Shown here piece by piece: positions 33,828 to 46,178 of a DNA stretch of 64,000 bases. A program made the translations under genes and the position numbers. The stretch is from Aureobasidium sp. EXF-3400 (lineage: Eukaryota; Ascomycota; Dothideomycetes; Dothideales; Saccotheciaceae), in NCBI GenBank assembly GCA_024195585.1, contig SWBL01000055.1, positions 1 to 64,000 of the forward strand, in the 5' to 3' direction. The notes below the pieces were generated by a model. It saw only the letters and a program-made list of their open reading frames with translations, was not told the DNA's origin and made no database searches. The stretch's first letter is position 1. Each line of letters begins with the position of its first letter.

Positions 33828-35338
33828 TCAGGAATGAATCCATTGGTCATTGATAAGTTCATGGGCAGTGCTTCGCTCGTTTGGGTCCCATCACAGTGTT
33901 TTGTTCATCATACGCAGAAACATTGCTCTGTCTTCTCCTTGAAGAATATGTTCACGTGTCTCTAATGGCCTGGTATCTGGTAGCGGAGAAGTGGTAATGA
34001 GGGCACCTAGAAGAAGCACAATTAGTCAGTAATGCTATGGTATTTGTCCAACAGAGATTAGTTATTCCCTTACCATCTCTCTCGAAAAATCTCGAGCTCG
34101 CTGTTCCTCGTGCAAGAAGATCGGGTGGTGGAGGACCGAGTAGAGATATCATCTCAGCCAAATGAGCTCGACTTCTATATGCATTATCCTGTTGATCATG
34201 GACAGTAAACAGAGATTCACCCTCGAATAGATCCCAAATCTGTAATTTCGTTAAACACAAGTCAGTCCATCGAGTTTTCATCACAATCTACCTGTACAAA
34301 AGACGAGAAAGAGAGGAATCTCTTACCATACAACCCACATTCCATACATCGATACTATATCCCCATGGAGCTTCCAAGATAACTTCTGGCGCTCGATAGA
34401 TATTGGGCTGTACATCTTCAGTATGCTCAATATTACCCAACACAGCAGAGCCAAAATCACATAGTACAGGGGGGCCCAACTCTGTAGGCCTACCAAGTTC
34501 GCTGGACACGTAGATTGTTCGTCCATCGATTTCCTTTCTTGGAGATGGATCTTGAAGTTCGTTTCGCTCGAGCTCTTGGAAAACAATGTCGTTGGGGACG
34601 GAAAACATTATGTTGTCTGGTTTGATGTCTTTCGCATCGTTTACATCAGTACATGAGATCACACAGATCAGGAAGGAGGGAGGGAAGTAATACCAGTATG
34701 AATGATCTGGCATTCCCTGTGTAGATAATCGAGAGCCAGAAACAACCGATGGAGTACAAATGCAAGAATTGGTTTAGGTAATCGCCGTACTGGGTTACGC
34801 CGTAGAAAAGTTGATAGGTTATCTCGCAAGGGAGGATGAACAAGACATCGATGTTTGTTTTCTGATCCATGAACATCGAAGGAATCAAGAAGAGATCATA
34901 TAGCTTGACGACCAGGATGGCGTTTTGAGCCTTGTGCGATGCGTTGATACATCTGCAGTTCGTTGTCTAGATGTTTTCCTAGTGCAGTATTGCTGATATA
35001 CATTTTTAGCGTTACGTATTGACGCAGGCTGTTAACATGGAGCATTAGTAATTCTCCAGAATGGCCTTGTTGATGGAGAATGTATCTCACTCCATGTCTC
35101 GTGCAAGCCATGCGGTTGAACTGGTTCCAAAGCCAAGTTTACTGATGACTTGATAGCGGTCCTGGAATTTCTGGCCTATGCGAACAGGATAGTATCGTGA
35201 AGCAACGTAGTCGGGAATGGTTTCTTCTTCGATAACTTCGTGAGAAGGTATGCGGACGAAGTTTGGATTGGTGAAGTTGAGGGGCTGCCATCGTCCAAGT
35301 CGAGACCATCGTGTGAGTGAGCGAAGCATAGCGGTCAC
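33828..35338 (-). pseudogene. SRPK-like serine/threonine kinase interrupted by two TGA codons
   Basis: SR-protein-kinase-like fold. On the minus strand exons 35091-35338, 34694-35028, 34327-34628, 34074-34239 and 33828-34006 join in phase into 410 codons. Kinase landmarks are all present: glycine-loop GFGTSS, VTLK with the ATP-binding Lys, catalytic loop HTDIKPDN, CDFGSA, and YRAPEVIL. The frame is broken by TGA at 34896-34898 (codon 127, between HPGRQAI and SLLDSFD) and at 33891-33893 (codon 389, between NKTL and WDPNER). At both places SRPK relatives commonly have Arg, so CGA-to-TGA changes are likely. The first stop removes the whole catalytic core. All splice sites and the terminal TGA (33828) are intact, pointing to a recent loss, a strain-specific null allele, or sequence errors. 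TGA ends other genes here, so it is not a sense codon. Confidence 0.78.
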
Positions 35339-35679
35339 GAGACTAAATAGGTAAGCACTCCCTCGTAGCGGTTCCCGAGAACGTAGGCGGATTGCGACAT
35401 GGATAAAGTCATGAGGTTATACCACTATGCTTTGAGTTGAGAAGGGAAACAAGCTACCGTATGCATGAATGTTGTCACAGCAATGTGCCAAGGCTATCAT
35501 ACATACAGTAAGAGCCGCCAACCTCATGCGACACGTATTCGATAGCGATGTTTTGTATACCAAATTACAAGAACAGAATGAAAAAGACAAAAAAGGATCC
35601 ATGCTATGCTTTCTCTTTTCCATTTTGCCTTTTCCTCACAATCACCCTTCTTTCCTCCTTCTGCTTGCCGCCTGTCACT
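35339..35679. other. Intergenic between kinase-like gene and RPC2
   Basis: Upstream of the kinase-like gene and downstream of RPC2, both on the minus strand. Short ORFs only; nothing recognised. Confidence 0.5.
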
Positions 35680-38600
35680 CTACCCATCTCTAGGGAACTC
35701 ATCCGTCAACTTCAGTGCCGCCTTGACATTCATACTCAACAACTCCTGAATGAGCAATTTAGCCGCATAAGGCAACGTCATCCTAACCACACCCCTCGAG
35801 CTCTCGCAACTCTGACACCAATTCTGGTATCCCATCATACCGCAAGTCTCACACACATCGACTTCATGTGCATCTGAACTCAACATCAGACGTTCGAGAA
35901 GAAGTTGTGAAGCTCCGTATGCGATCAAACAATCACGCTCCATCTCTCCTAGACGCAGACCTCCCTGTCGTGAACGACCTTCGGTGGGTTGACGGGTGAG
36001 GATTGCGCGGGGACCGGTGGCACGAGAGTGCATTTTGTCCTGGACCATGTGCTTAAGTTTTTGGTAGTAGATGGGACCCATGAAGACGTACGCGGGAAGC
36101 GATTCGCCGGTGATACCCGAGGTCAGATGGTCTTTTCCTGAGTAGCTGAAGCCGTGAGAGATGAGAATGTCGCCCATGTCTTCGACCTTGGAACCGCCGA
36201 ATGCAGTGCCGTATTCGTGGCCGCCACGCAGGATACCTGCTTTTCCAGATAGGAGTTCAAGCATTTTGCCTACGGTCATACGACTAGGAAAACCGTGGGG
36301 GTTCATGATGATATCCGGACAGATACCCATGTCGTTGAAGGGCATGTCTGTTTGTTCTGCAAGTAGACCAGTAACACCTTTCTGTCCGTGACGGGAGGAG
36401 AACTTGTCACCGATTTCAGGACGACGTGTTTGGCGTGTTTGAATCTTGATGATGGGTGTGTTTGTTTCGTTGGCTGAGATCATGACTTTGTCGGCGTAGG
36501 CTGGGTCAGGAAGTTTGTATGACATGTGTTGGGGTGCCCAGCCGGCGTTTTGCGTGTTGATGCCTTGGTTCACTGGTGTCTCCTTGAGCATATAGCATTC
36601 ACCGGATTCCATCTCTGCGCCGACTTCGATGAGACCGTCGTTACCAATTTTCTTGTGGCGGGGGTTGGAAGGATCACGGTCGCCAATGCGGTCGGTTTGG
36701 CCGTTTTGGTATTGCTTCAAAGGCATACTAACCTTCTTGAATACCTGACAGCGTCCGAAACCGCGATCACAAGAGGCCTTGTTGAGTACCAAAGCATCCT
36801 CGATATCGTACCCTGAGTATGACATGACGGCAACCATGGCATTTTGACCAGCAGGAAGCTTATCATACTTGATAAGCTCGATCGTCCTACTCTTGACCAT
36901 AGGCTTCTGCGGGTAGACCATGAGGTAGAGAAGAGTGTCGATACGCGTGAGCTGGTTATATGCAATGGCACCAATGGCTTGTTTACCCATAGCGCATTGG
37001 TAAGTGTTACGAGGAGATTGGTTGTGGTGGGGGTAAGGGATGAGACCAGCAACAGCACCCAGAATGGTGAAAGGCTCGATCTCCAGATGCGTCGTGTGTT
37101 GGTTGATGTCATGTTCGTAGACTGCAATGTTACAGTCATTCTCTTCATTGACATCAAGATATTCCACCAGTCCACGAGAGAGGAAGTCGTCGAATTCTAG
37201 CGTGCCCTTGCGGAGGGATTCAAGATAACGTGTCGTGACCTTTGACTTGCCCTTCTCGACAATGATGAGCGGACGGACGATACGGCCTTCGTCGGTTGCG
37301 ATATGTACACCATTGTGATGGTGATTGATGTAAATACTAACAAATTCAGAGATTCTTCCCATGCGACGGAATCTTCTGAAAGCAATCAAGAATCGCTTGG
37401 GTTCCCGAGTCAAGGCCACAGGTGTACCGTTGAGGAAAATGATGTAAGCGCCATCGGCGTAGAGCTCAGTACCACTTGCAGACGTTACGTCCTCGGCACC
37501 AAGCACGAAAATCATCTTGCGAACAGGATCTTCCTCATCCATGGTGGTGATATGTGTCATCAGGGCCAAATTCTTGACCAGACCACAAGCTTCACCTTCG
37601 GGGGTATCTGAGGTACAGAGCATACCGAATTGTGATGGCTGAAGCGCACGAGGACCGGAGACCTTTCTGGTCTTCTCGAACTGTGACGAAATTCTGGTCA
37701 TCATACCAAGAGCGGCGATGAAACTCAAACGACTCAAAACGTGGGTAACACCAGCTCTGTCCATACGGAAACGCTTCAGAGTCCAGTTACCAGTCGAGAT
37801 GGCACGTTCCAGGCCTTGTGTGATACGAGATTCGTGCATAGTAATGTAATCTGCCGGGTTGAAAGCGCGAGTCCTGTTTGGTTTCCTCAAGACCTTGTCC
37901 CAACTCTGCTTGATGAGCTTGTTGAAGTCTTTGAAAAGATCCTCGAACAGCAGAGCCATCATTGATCCTGACAATTCCAGACGCTTGTTACCAAGATAAT
38001 CTCGGTCGTCAATCAATTTCGGGTCGTGCATACACATAAGCACTCTGCGAACCATGAATGCGATGTAGAGAGCCTTTGGTCGGAAGTTCATGGCCGTGAC
38101 GCCGACGTGAGGAATGATTGTGTTGGACAACTTTTCCACAGCGTTTTGCTTGTTGGTCTTCTTGGGCACTCCGTATTGACCAAAACGTTCAGGTCGAAGG
38201 CGGGCTCCAACGTATTCCAGCGCTTGTTCTTGCGTAGAGACTCCTGAGCGTGCGGCCTCCTCGAGGTTGACAGAGAACTCATCTTGGTATACAGCATCGT
38301 CGCCAGCGACCAGAAGCATTATCTCGTGGTCCGACTGAACACCCATGGCTCTGAGAGCGATTGCGACTGGAATGTCTTCCGTTAGGGAGTTGTGTTTGAG
38401 AACAATCAGGCCCTTCTTGAGCAGAACATAAGTCTTTGTCTTGACGTTGGCAGTGTGACTGGTGACAGAGGCCTGGATAATTCCCTTGAACATTTCGACA
38501 ATGACACGGTTTTTGCTCAGTTGTTCCTGCACCAGAATGACCTTTTCTTGACCGCGAACCACGAAGTAACCACCAGGATCGACGGCGCACTCGTTGAGAA

Positions 38601-39438
38601 GACCCATTTCCTTTTCTGAGCGACCAGACAAGACACACTTGTTACTCCGAAGCATGACAGGCATTCTGCCGATGTAGACGTTGCGCTCCATCTTCAGACC
38701 ACTCTGCGATCTGGATTCGAAGTTGACATAGATAGGAGCCGAATATGTCAGGTCACGAAGACGACATTCATGGGGAGTGATTCCAGGACCAGATAGACCA
38801 GGTACTGTGTTATGGCGATCCTCGACACGTTCCGGTTTGCCAATTCGAATGTCGGTGTATCTGATGAACATGTTAGGGTCAACATCACTGTGGACTGTAG
38901 CGTTGGCGCGGAGAATGGTCTTCAGCTCAGTGTCGACAAAGAAGTTGTAGGAGTCGATATGTTGTTTCACCAGACCCTTGACTTTGAGGAAAGCAGGCAA
39001 AAGGTTCCATTTGTCCTGGTTTGGTCAGCTCTTCGGCCATATCAAAGCCTAGAAAATGGTAAGATGACTCACCCTTGCTGTGTTGATGGGATCGGTCAAG
39101 CCTTTGCCGTAGTAGAAAGGTTCAAGTAGCGTATCGGACTGCAAGACGTTAGCTTTCTTTCCAGCAGACCAACGAAACAAATCCTTACTGGGTCAGTCGA
39201 ATGAGAATGCCGCCTCTTTCTCGCTGGTGGTGGCATAGCTGTGGCATCCTGAGCGGCGGTCTCTCCATCGACAGGAGCCTGTGGTTGCGGATTTACATCA
39301 GAAGTTGCTGGTGTTGTGTTCGCCGCAACTGATGCCTTTCTGGTCTGAGCCTGCAGATGGTCAGTCATGCATCGAGGTGATATCTCGATCTCGTTATGAA
39401 GTTACCTTGGGCGCGGCAACGCGAGCCTTGGGAGGCAT
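35680..39438 (-). CDS. RET1: DNA-directed RNA polymerase III second-largest subunit (RPC2)
   Basis: Makes up one side of the active-site cleft of Pol III, which transcribes tRNA and 5S genes such as the tRNA-Trp in this window. Minus-strand exons 39406-39438, 39189-39350, 39073-39138 and 35680-39015 join in phase to 1198 residues. The short second exon encodes an Ala/Thr/Pro-rich N-terminal extension with a KRRHSHS basic patch. Exon 3 to 4 gives [14 protein letters not shown] then [19 protein letters not shown], diagnostic of the Pol III form rather than RPB2 or RPA2. The hybrid-binding motif [12 protein letters not shown] and a C-terminal zinc site [16 protein letters not shown] are present. 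The length is slightly above the ~1130-1150 of yeast and human because of the N-terminal extension. Identity is firm. Confidence 0.92.
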
Positions 39439-40853
39439 TTTCGCGATTCCCTCAGAGACCTAATGCAATAGACGCGAGAAGATGATCACAAAGCTAGTAT
39501 GTTCTCGCCAAAGCGCGAGGTGCTCACTCGGCTGATGCAAAGCTTTCGATGCGACAGACCAGTCACGGAAAAAAAGTGGCGGGGTCAAAAAGTTGTATGT
39601 GCCACGGTCAGGAACGCGAGAGTTGCGCTACGGCGGCGCTATGTATGACTCTGTTACTCGCAGCGCCTCGAATATACAGTGTTCTTCTTTTTCAGAAGAT
39701 ACGAGGACTATTTGACAGCAGTATGCGCCTTCGAAGGGGATGTCTACGAGCGAGTTTGCCTTCTCTAGATTCTTCTTGGGTCAAAGCTGCCAGAGCGGAA
39801 AACGGAAGCCAGCCCTCTCGGCAGAGCAGCCGAATCGCTCCCGGCCAGGGTCTCGCCATTATTCATGCTGACAACAACCTTGGCTGGCTAAGTACATCAT
39901 CTGCTTGTTGGAACAGCTTACAAAGGCCTGCCTGGTAGTTGATGGGAATAGATAGAAATGACTGCTATAGAGGATGGTTCTGCTAAATGGCTATAGACAT
40001 GCTCACCGCTATAAGATGTCAGAAGGATTTGGCTGTAGGCATTATCTTGTACATGGCGCTTGTTGATCAGAGCCCAACTCAGCCAAATCAATTTCTTATT
40101 CTGACGGACAACTTAGCTCTCTGCTCTGGACGTTCTCACCTGCCAAATACAGTAAAACCCCTCAATGCACACGGGATATAGAGAATGGATATGTTGCATC
40201 GCGACAGAGCTAAGCAGGATCGTGTCATGTATTGAGAGGAAGAGCAAAAAGCAGATCAAGTCTAGACGGCTCAGGAAGCAGCACGTGTACAGATAGCAAA
40301 CACCCGAGCGTGATAGCGGAATGAGCACGCACGGCCTGGTTCCTGATAGGCAGCGGAGTCAGGCGAAAAGTAGGTGGTGTTTGCCCTGCATGAGGGGACA
40401 GCAAAGACAAAGAACAGGTCGCGATTTATGGTCGGATCTCTTGACGCAGGCTTGGGGCTAAATAACCGCGGCGTTCAAAAGTCAACCGGCGGCGAGGCTT
40501 GTTGCTTTCTCCACAGTCGGCTGCTGGCAACGTGCTGTACATCTGACACTCGAGCTTCTTCTCTCTCACCATCGCTCATTTTTCGTGTTCGCGCGTGGTG
40601 TATGATTGGAAGTGTGGATTTTGTATTCTACTGCTGAGCGCGCGAGGTCTGGCTTGGATGTACGATTTGAGACAGGACGCCCTTCTCTGTTGCCGTGCCT
40701 CTTCTGCCTGGACCCCTTGAACCAAAGCGCCAACCCCCACATTCAAGTCACCGCCTGTTTCGAGTAGCAGCGATACGTGAGTGCTCTGCCCTGTTGTCTG
40801 CTACGAGTCGCATTACTAACTGGCTCAGGAGGAGCATCCGTATCTGTATCAGT
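39439..40853. other. Divergent intergenic region RPC2 / PUF gene
   Basis: 1.4 kb containing both promoters. A probable 5'-UTR intron of the PUF gene lies at about 40777-40829 (GTGAGT...CTAAC...CTCAG). No protein or RNA gene recognised; ORFs such as 39549-39938 have no familiar features. Confidence 0.5.
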
Positions 40854-43800
40854 ATGGCCTTTCCTAAAGGCTTGTCAGACCGACCCGACAGCGGTCTCAT
40901 ATACCGTCCTCAGCAGTCCCCGCGAGAAGATGCGCCCTACCCAACATCGGCCACGACGTTTCCCTCGCCCTTGTCGCCCTTACGGAACCTCAGCCTGGCT
41001 GCTACTGCTGCCGAGGGTCGCGCCAGTCTACAACGCCGCTTTACTACGAATGCGCTGCCCACCCTATCGCCCATCGCTCAGCAGAGACGCCAGGCTGCTG
41101 ATCCCGCCATGACTGTGAGCCCATCTCTCATATTTCCCTGTTTTGAAAGAGGAGGATCCATCTATACCGAGCTGTAGAGCTGTGTCGACATGCACCATGC
41201 TGTAACAGCTGTGCTAGGTCGTCCTGCTGCTACCCTTGAAGCTTGCGACAGCGTGGTTGAGAGGGTGCCTTTAGCCAAAGAACATTTGCTGACACACTAT
41301 TTTTGCTGCAGGCGTTTAACAAGATTACTCCCGTAAGTCTGCTCTGCTTCGTTGTTTCCTTCCTCTCTCAGCCATCATGCTTTGCGTCTTGTCCCTGGCC
41401 AGTCTCTCGTGTCTTGGTTGAGCATTTCCTACGGACCTGAACATGTATTTTTTTTTGTCACATCTCCAAGACATGTATCACTCTGCTCTGACTTCAGGAT
41501 TCGTTTCTGTCTGCTATCTTGGCTTTTTCTGTTGCTTGTTTTTTTCTTGCCTCCGGACGCTGCAAATAGCCGTTGTGCTGGAATATTGTGTAGTTTACAT
41601 TCCTCCCATGATGGATGCTAACATATCTCAGTCGGAAAGAAAAGCCCGTCAATATGAGGAACTTCTTGCTCAGCAGCGTCGTATTCAGGCTCAGATGGCC
41701 ATGATCGACCCAGAGACTCGCCGCGAGGTCGATGAACACCAGAGACTGGAACAGGATATCACCATGTTTACTGCCGGACACCTGAGCGAACCCACCACGC
41801 CACCCGAGTACTATAGCTCCGTCAACCGTGTACACAGCGCTCGCTTGTCCACTGCCAGTTTGGCTTCTCCTCCAGGCTTCCCGACCCGCCCCAGTCGTTC
41901 GGGCTCTCAGCTTGCATCTCCTCAAGCAACATTTACAAGACCAGTTACCTCACATGTACACTCAACTTCCATCCCATCTAGGTCGGTTCCTGCTTCTCGC
42001 CGTGGCTCCGATGAAGACGAGGAGGACAACACCTATTCATTTGCAGACATTAACCGTCGCGCCGCGAAGTATGTTCCGTGTTTCTATTCATATCGTATTG
42101 TCCCAACCTCCGATCGCATCCTCACGACTCACTGCCACTTAATATCAATAGCTGGCTTCAATACGAGTGGTCAATTGCGATTCCGAAGTTTAACAATACG
42201 CTGAATCCTATTCACTCTGCCCCCTTCAGCACACTTAAACCCGCTCATACACCACCTCCTTCCTCCTTCCTCCTCTCTCCTTTCCCTTCAGACCTTCCTT
42301 CAGATAATATTCTCTCCTATCTGTTCACCATTCACAACCCTCACCAGTGCTGGTCATTGGTTATAAGCACTGCCCCTTCTCCTTCATACCTTCCACGATC
42401 TCAAACACCTTCCACATCGACGATCTCTCCCAACGATCTCGTCTTTCCGTTCTGACATCAACCACCTACAGCCTCAACCGCAATTCCATGCCTGTCAAGA
42501 TGGCTGAATTGTCTACCCTTCTCGGATCTGTCAACACCACCGGCTTCCTGTTTGGTGACGAGGACGATCACAAGTCTACCCGTGTCCAGAACCCCGCCGC
42601 TTCTCCTGATGCCAAACACTACCTCCAGTACCAGGCCAGCGATGACAAGTTCCCCATTCTCGTTCGTCGTGATGGCGAAGGCATGCAGCTTTCCGCATCT
42701 GCTGCAGCTATGGAGTTGGCCAAGACCCAGCAGAATGGTTCCGACAATCAGGACCGTGCTACTGCTACCCGTACCAACAGACAGTCTCTTCCTCCCAGTG
42801 CCATGCGCCAGCCTGGTCACGGTGACGCTCCCATGTCTCCCCTCAACGGTATCTTGACCGAAATCAACACTGCAAAGAACACTGCCGCCAACAGAAGATC
42901 TATGGAAGTCAAGTTCAGCGGTCTTGCCACGCCTAAGCGTCCTGGCTTATTGGCTTCGCCCCAGAGCGTTGGCTCGAACGGCGTTCCCAAGTTGCAAGGT
43001 TCTTACTCGACCAACGACATTCCCACTTTGAAGAGCACAAACGCTGCCAACTTCCCTGAAAACTCGGGAGCTGTCCAGAGTCCTCGTCCTGAATTTACTT
43101 CTCCAGCTCGCCAGACCACCATCCTCAGCAACGGTCACCAGAACGGCTTCCACACTCCCGCTCGCCAGATCCAGGAACAGGCTAAGCCCGAGGAACTCAA
43201 CAGTGTCACTTCTTCTCAGAGATCGGCTCTCCAAGCCAGTGCTGCACCCTTCGGACCTTCGGTCACCTCGCCTTCATTCGAACCCACCCGCACCATCAAC
43301 AACAGCTCGAACGGCATCAGTAACGGTCACACCAGTCCTCCCTCGATGCAGACCTACAACGGAGCCTATTACGGTGGCTACGGCATGCAATTGCTGGGCA
43401 ATGGCTTCAACCAGATGAACCTTGGCCACCAGGCTGGTGGTCAGTGGGGTCAGATGCCCGGCTTTCAGCAACATGGCTTTGGTGGTGGTTACCCTCAGCA
43501 GCCCTTCCAGCAAAGCCCCGCACGCTACAACGACAGCCAGCCCCGCGTTATCCAGCAGCCACGCCGTAGTCAAGCTGGAGATGGTACGTTCTCCGTCTTT
43601 CTTCTTTCATCACTTCCCAAGCTAATATGAATTCAGACAACTCTCGTTACTCCAACATCAAGTTGCAGGATCTCATCGGCGAGATCTACAGTCTTTGCAA
43701 GGACCAGCACGGCTGCCGCTACCTGCAGAAGAAGTTGGAAGAGGGTGATGATGAGAACATCAGACTCATCTTCGAGGAGACCAACCCTCACATGATCGAG

Positions 43801-44996
43801 TTGATGACTGGTGAGTCGCTTGTCTGAATTCTTTCGTTGTTGATACACACTAACCAAGTTTTGCAGATCCCTTCGGCAACTACCTCTGCCAGAAGCTGCT
43901 CGAGTACGCCAACGACGATCAGCGCACCGTTCTCATCCGTGCAGCCGCACCCTCCATGGTCAAGATCGCACTTAACCAGCACGGTACCCGCGCTCTGCAG
44001 AAGATGATCGAGTTCATCTCGACCCCTGAGCAGATCCAGATCATCACCGAGGCTCTGAGATACGAAGTTGTCCCTCTCATCCAGGACCTCAACGGCAACC
44101 ACGTCATCCAGAAGTGTCTTAACCACTTGTCTCCCGAGGACGCCCAGTTCATCTTCGACGCTGTTGGCACTAGCTGTGTCATCGTTGGTACTCATCGTCA
44201 TGGCTGCTGCGTCCTGCAACGTTGCATTGACCACGCTTCTGGTCATCAGAAGGGTCAGCTTGTCCAGTACATTACCATGAACGCCTTCACCCTCGTTCAG
44301 GATCCCTTCGGCAACTACGTCGTCCAGTACATTCTCGACCTCGGCGAGCCCACCTTCTCCCAGCCTCTGGCTCAGAGCTTCCTCGGGAACGTCGCTGCCC
44401 TCTCAAGACAGAAGTTCAGCTCGAACGTCATTGAGAAGTCGATTCGTACTGGCGACGAGATTACCAGACGCGCTCTCATCGATGAGATTATGAACCCTAC
44501 CGACCTTGAGAAGTTGCTCCGCGACTCGTACGCCAACTATGTCGTCCAGACTGCCATGGACTATGCCGACCCTGAGACCAAGGCTCGTCTCATCGACAAC
44601 ATCCGCCCCATCCTCACGTCGATCCGCCACACTCCTTACGGCCGTCGCATCTCCAGCAAGATCCAGGACTATGACAACCAGCTCAACGGCATGCCTGGAT
44701 CTGTCTCTCCTCCTGGTGTCTTGTCTCCTGGCCAGCTCAACTCTACTCCTTTCCGCACTAGCAGATCCAACACCGTGACCTCCTACACCAGCACCGGCAG
44801 TCCTGCTGGCCACCAGAACGGTAACTACGGTGCTGTTAGCATGGGCTCTCCCAACGCTCACAACCGCCACCACGGATCGCTCAACACCATGCTCGCTCAG
44901 CCTGCCCAGCAGCAGACCAACGGCAACGGCTTCAACTACCAGCAGTTCGGTCATGCTTCTCAGGGCTCTCGCTCTTCCAACATGGGACACTACTGA
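40854..44996 (+). CDS. PUF-family RNA-binding protein, Mpt5/Puf5-like
   Basis: Post-transcriptional repressor that binds UGUA-containing 3' UTRs in the cytoplasm. Exons 40854-41114, 41312-41332 (21 nt), 41632-42068, 42472-43583, 43637-43810 and 43867-44996 join in phase to 1044 residues. The N-terminal two thirds is low complexity with blocks seen in fungal PUFs (SERKARQYEELLAQQRR, SEPTTPPEY, NRNSMPV, GFLFGDEDD, DDKFPILVRRD, SYSTNDIPT). Eight PUF repeats follow (~615-935) with cores CRYLQ, NYLCQ, TRALQ, NHVIQ, CCVLQ, NYVVQ, SNVIE and NYVVQ, closed by TPYGRRISSK. The HGTRALQ and HGCCVLQ repeats resemble yeast Mpt5 rather than Puf3. The fourth exon is preceded by a 403-nt intron with a competing acceptor at 42151. 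The terminal ~100 residues are Asn/Gln/Ser-rich. Family is certain; exon 2 and the start are less so. Confidence 0.87.
42152..42455 (+). other. Possible alternative terminal exon of the PUF gene
   Basis: After the donor at 42069 the acceptor ATCAATAG at 42151 keeps phase (AA|C) and opens about 100 codons beginning NWLQYEWSIAIPKFNNT before a stop at 42453-42455. Use of this exon would give a ~345-residue protein without PUF repeats. The conserved NRNSMPV block argues that 42472 is the main acceptor. Confidence 0.35.
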
Positions 44997-46178
44997 TCGC
45001 ACCCTACCTTCACAACTGTACTTTTTCCATGAGATCGGTTTCCAGCATTTCATTGCATAGCGCCATCGACAAAGGCGCAAGAGAAGGGTTGAACATATGG
45101 GAGCACTTCAATGGTTCAACTCGCACTTTTTCCACGAAGATAACGACACCAGATTACGGCCAACGTGCACCATAGAAGGCGAAGCGCGTGGCACATGAAA
45201 TTTCTGTTCTTTAGTTTCTTTGGTTCTTTTCTTCTTTCTATTTTCGATTCTGCTACTCTTGCCATACGCATCAGCGAGCGAAAGATGGAAGCAAGGTCAG
45301 TCCTTGCCAAGTTGCCTGCATTTCGAGGGCAACGATGTGTAACTAGTTCTTTTCCTTCTATACAAATGAAGCTCGATGTCAAAAACACTTTTATCTCTTG
45401 TCAATTGTGACGAACTTGCTAACTCGTGGTGGCTATGTATAAGTAAAGCGACAACAGGGTAGTGAACGGCTGGTAGTAGTCACAAGAGCCAAGGGATACA
45501 GGCACAGGCTACTCTTCGAGTTATGCAATGGGAGGACGAAGCAAGGGGTGACTGATGTGGTAGTGCCGGAACAAGGCACGCATGAAGTGGAGGACGAATG
45601 CAGACAAAAAGATGAAGAACAAACGAGCAAATCTCAAGAATGAGTTGATGCAATTCCTCCTCTAGCAACAGCGATCTCTCAATTCGAAGTCTGCTAGCAA
45701 TGTGCAACCAAACCATCCTTAGAAACGAAGGCTGCGATCACGACTACATAACCAAGACAGAAGTGTGTGCAGTACGCAGAGTGGGACTGTGTAAGAAGAC
45801 GCAGAACAAGGTTTACGTCAGCTCACAGTGGATTTGCGAGGGATGTCTTACGGCCTTGAAAAGAGCAGTGAGAAGCATGAGCAACAAGACTGGCATGTCG
45901 ACAGGTTATCAGTATTGACATGATGTGTTGATGGTCTCTTGCTTGTACAAGAAGGAACGAGGCGCGAAAGCCGAAGAGAATCCGGAGCGCGCAGCTGCAT
46001 CTTCTTGACGCTCCAGCAGCGAACCCGATCAAGTCATCCTCCTTCACCGACCACTCCACGACATCTTCCAGCCTCGCTGCTCTTGATTCGATTTGCGCTT
46101 CTGGATCAACCTATCCCTCAGCAGCTCCGCGCAACTTTTCGTCGACACATATCCAGGACGTAAGGTTCAATAGCCAAG
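44997..46178. other. Intergenic between PUF gene and CUS1
   Basis: Contains the PUF 3' UTR, the small Cys-rich ORF at 45700-45918 and the CUS1 leader. Otherwise nothing recognised. Confidence 0.5.
45700..45918 (+). CDS. Small cysteine-containing hypothetical protein
   Basis: 72-residue intronless ORF starting MCNQTILRNEGCDHDY with six cysteines in total, including a CEGC pair near residue 50. The pattern of an N-terminal Met-Cys followed by spaced Cys/His resembles numerous short uncharacterised proteins in filamentous fungi that may bind zinc. There is no signal peptide. It sits between the PUF gene and CUS1, and is co-oriented with both. It could be a chance ORF; I assign no function. Confidence 0.35.
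   Translation: MCNQTILRNEGCDHDYITKTEVCAVRRVGLCKKTQNKVYVSSQWICEGCLTALKRAVRSMSNKTGMSTGYQY

Noticed and set aside
34690..35028. An extra intron that would remove the first TGA of the kinase-like gene
   Set aside because: No GT...AG pair around 34896-34898 restores the frame, and sequence on both sides is conserved kinase.
33828..35338. TGA read as a sense codon, or selenocysteine, in the kinase-like gene
   Set aside because: NAA30-complex partner aside, neighbouring intact genes (NmrA-like, PMT2, PUF, large GTPase) end in TGA; fungi of this group lack a selenocysteine system and no pattern links TGA to Cys positions.
40854..42455. Separate gene upstream of the PUF gene
   Set aside because: The blocks SERKARQYEELLAQQ, SEPTTPPEY and NRNSMPV occur together in fungal PUF proteins and the exons join in phase, so one gene is better supported.
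44403..45080. 225-codon minus-strand ORF rich in Val/Arg
   Set aside because: Antisense shadow of PUF repeats 6-8 and the tail.
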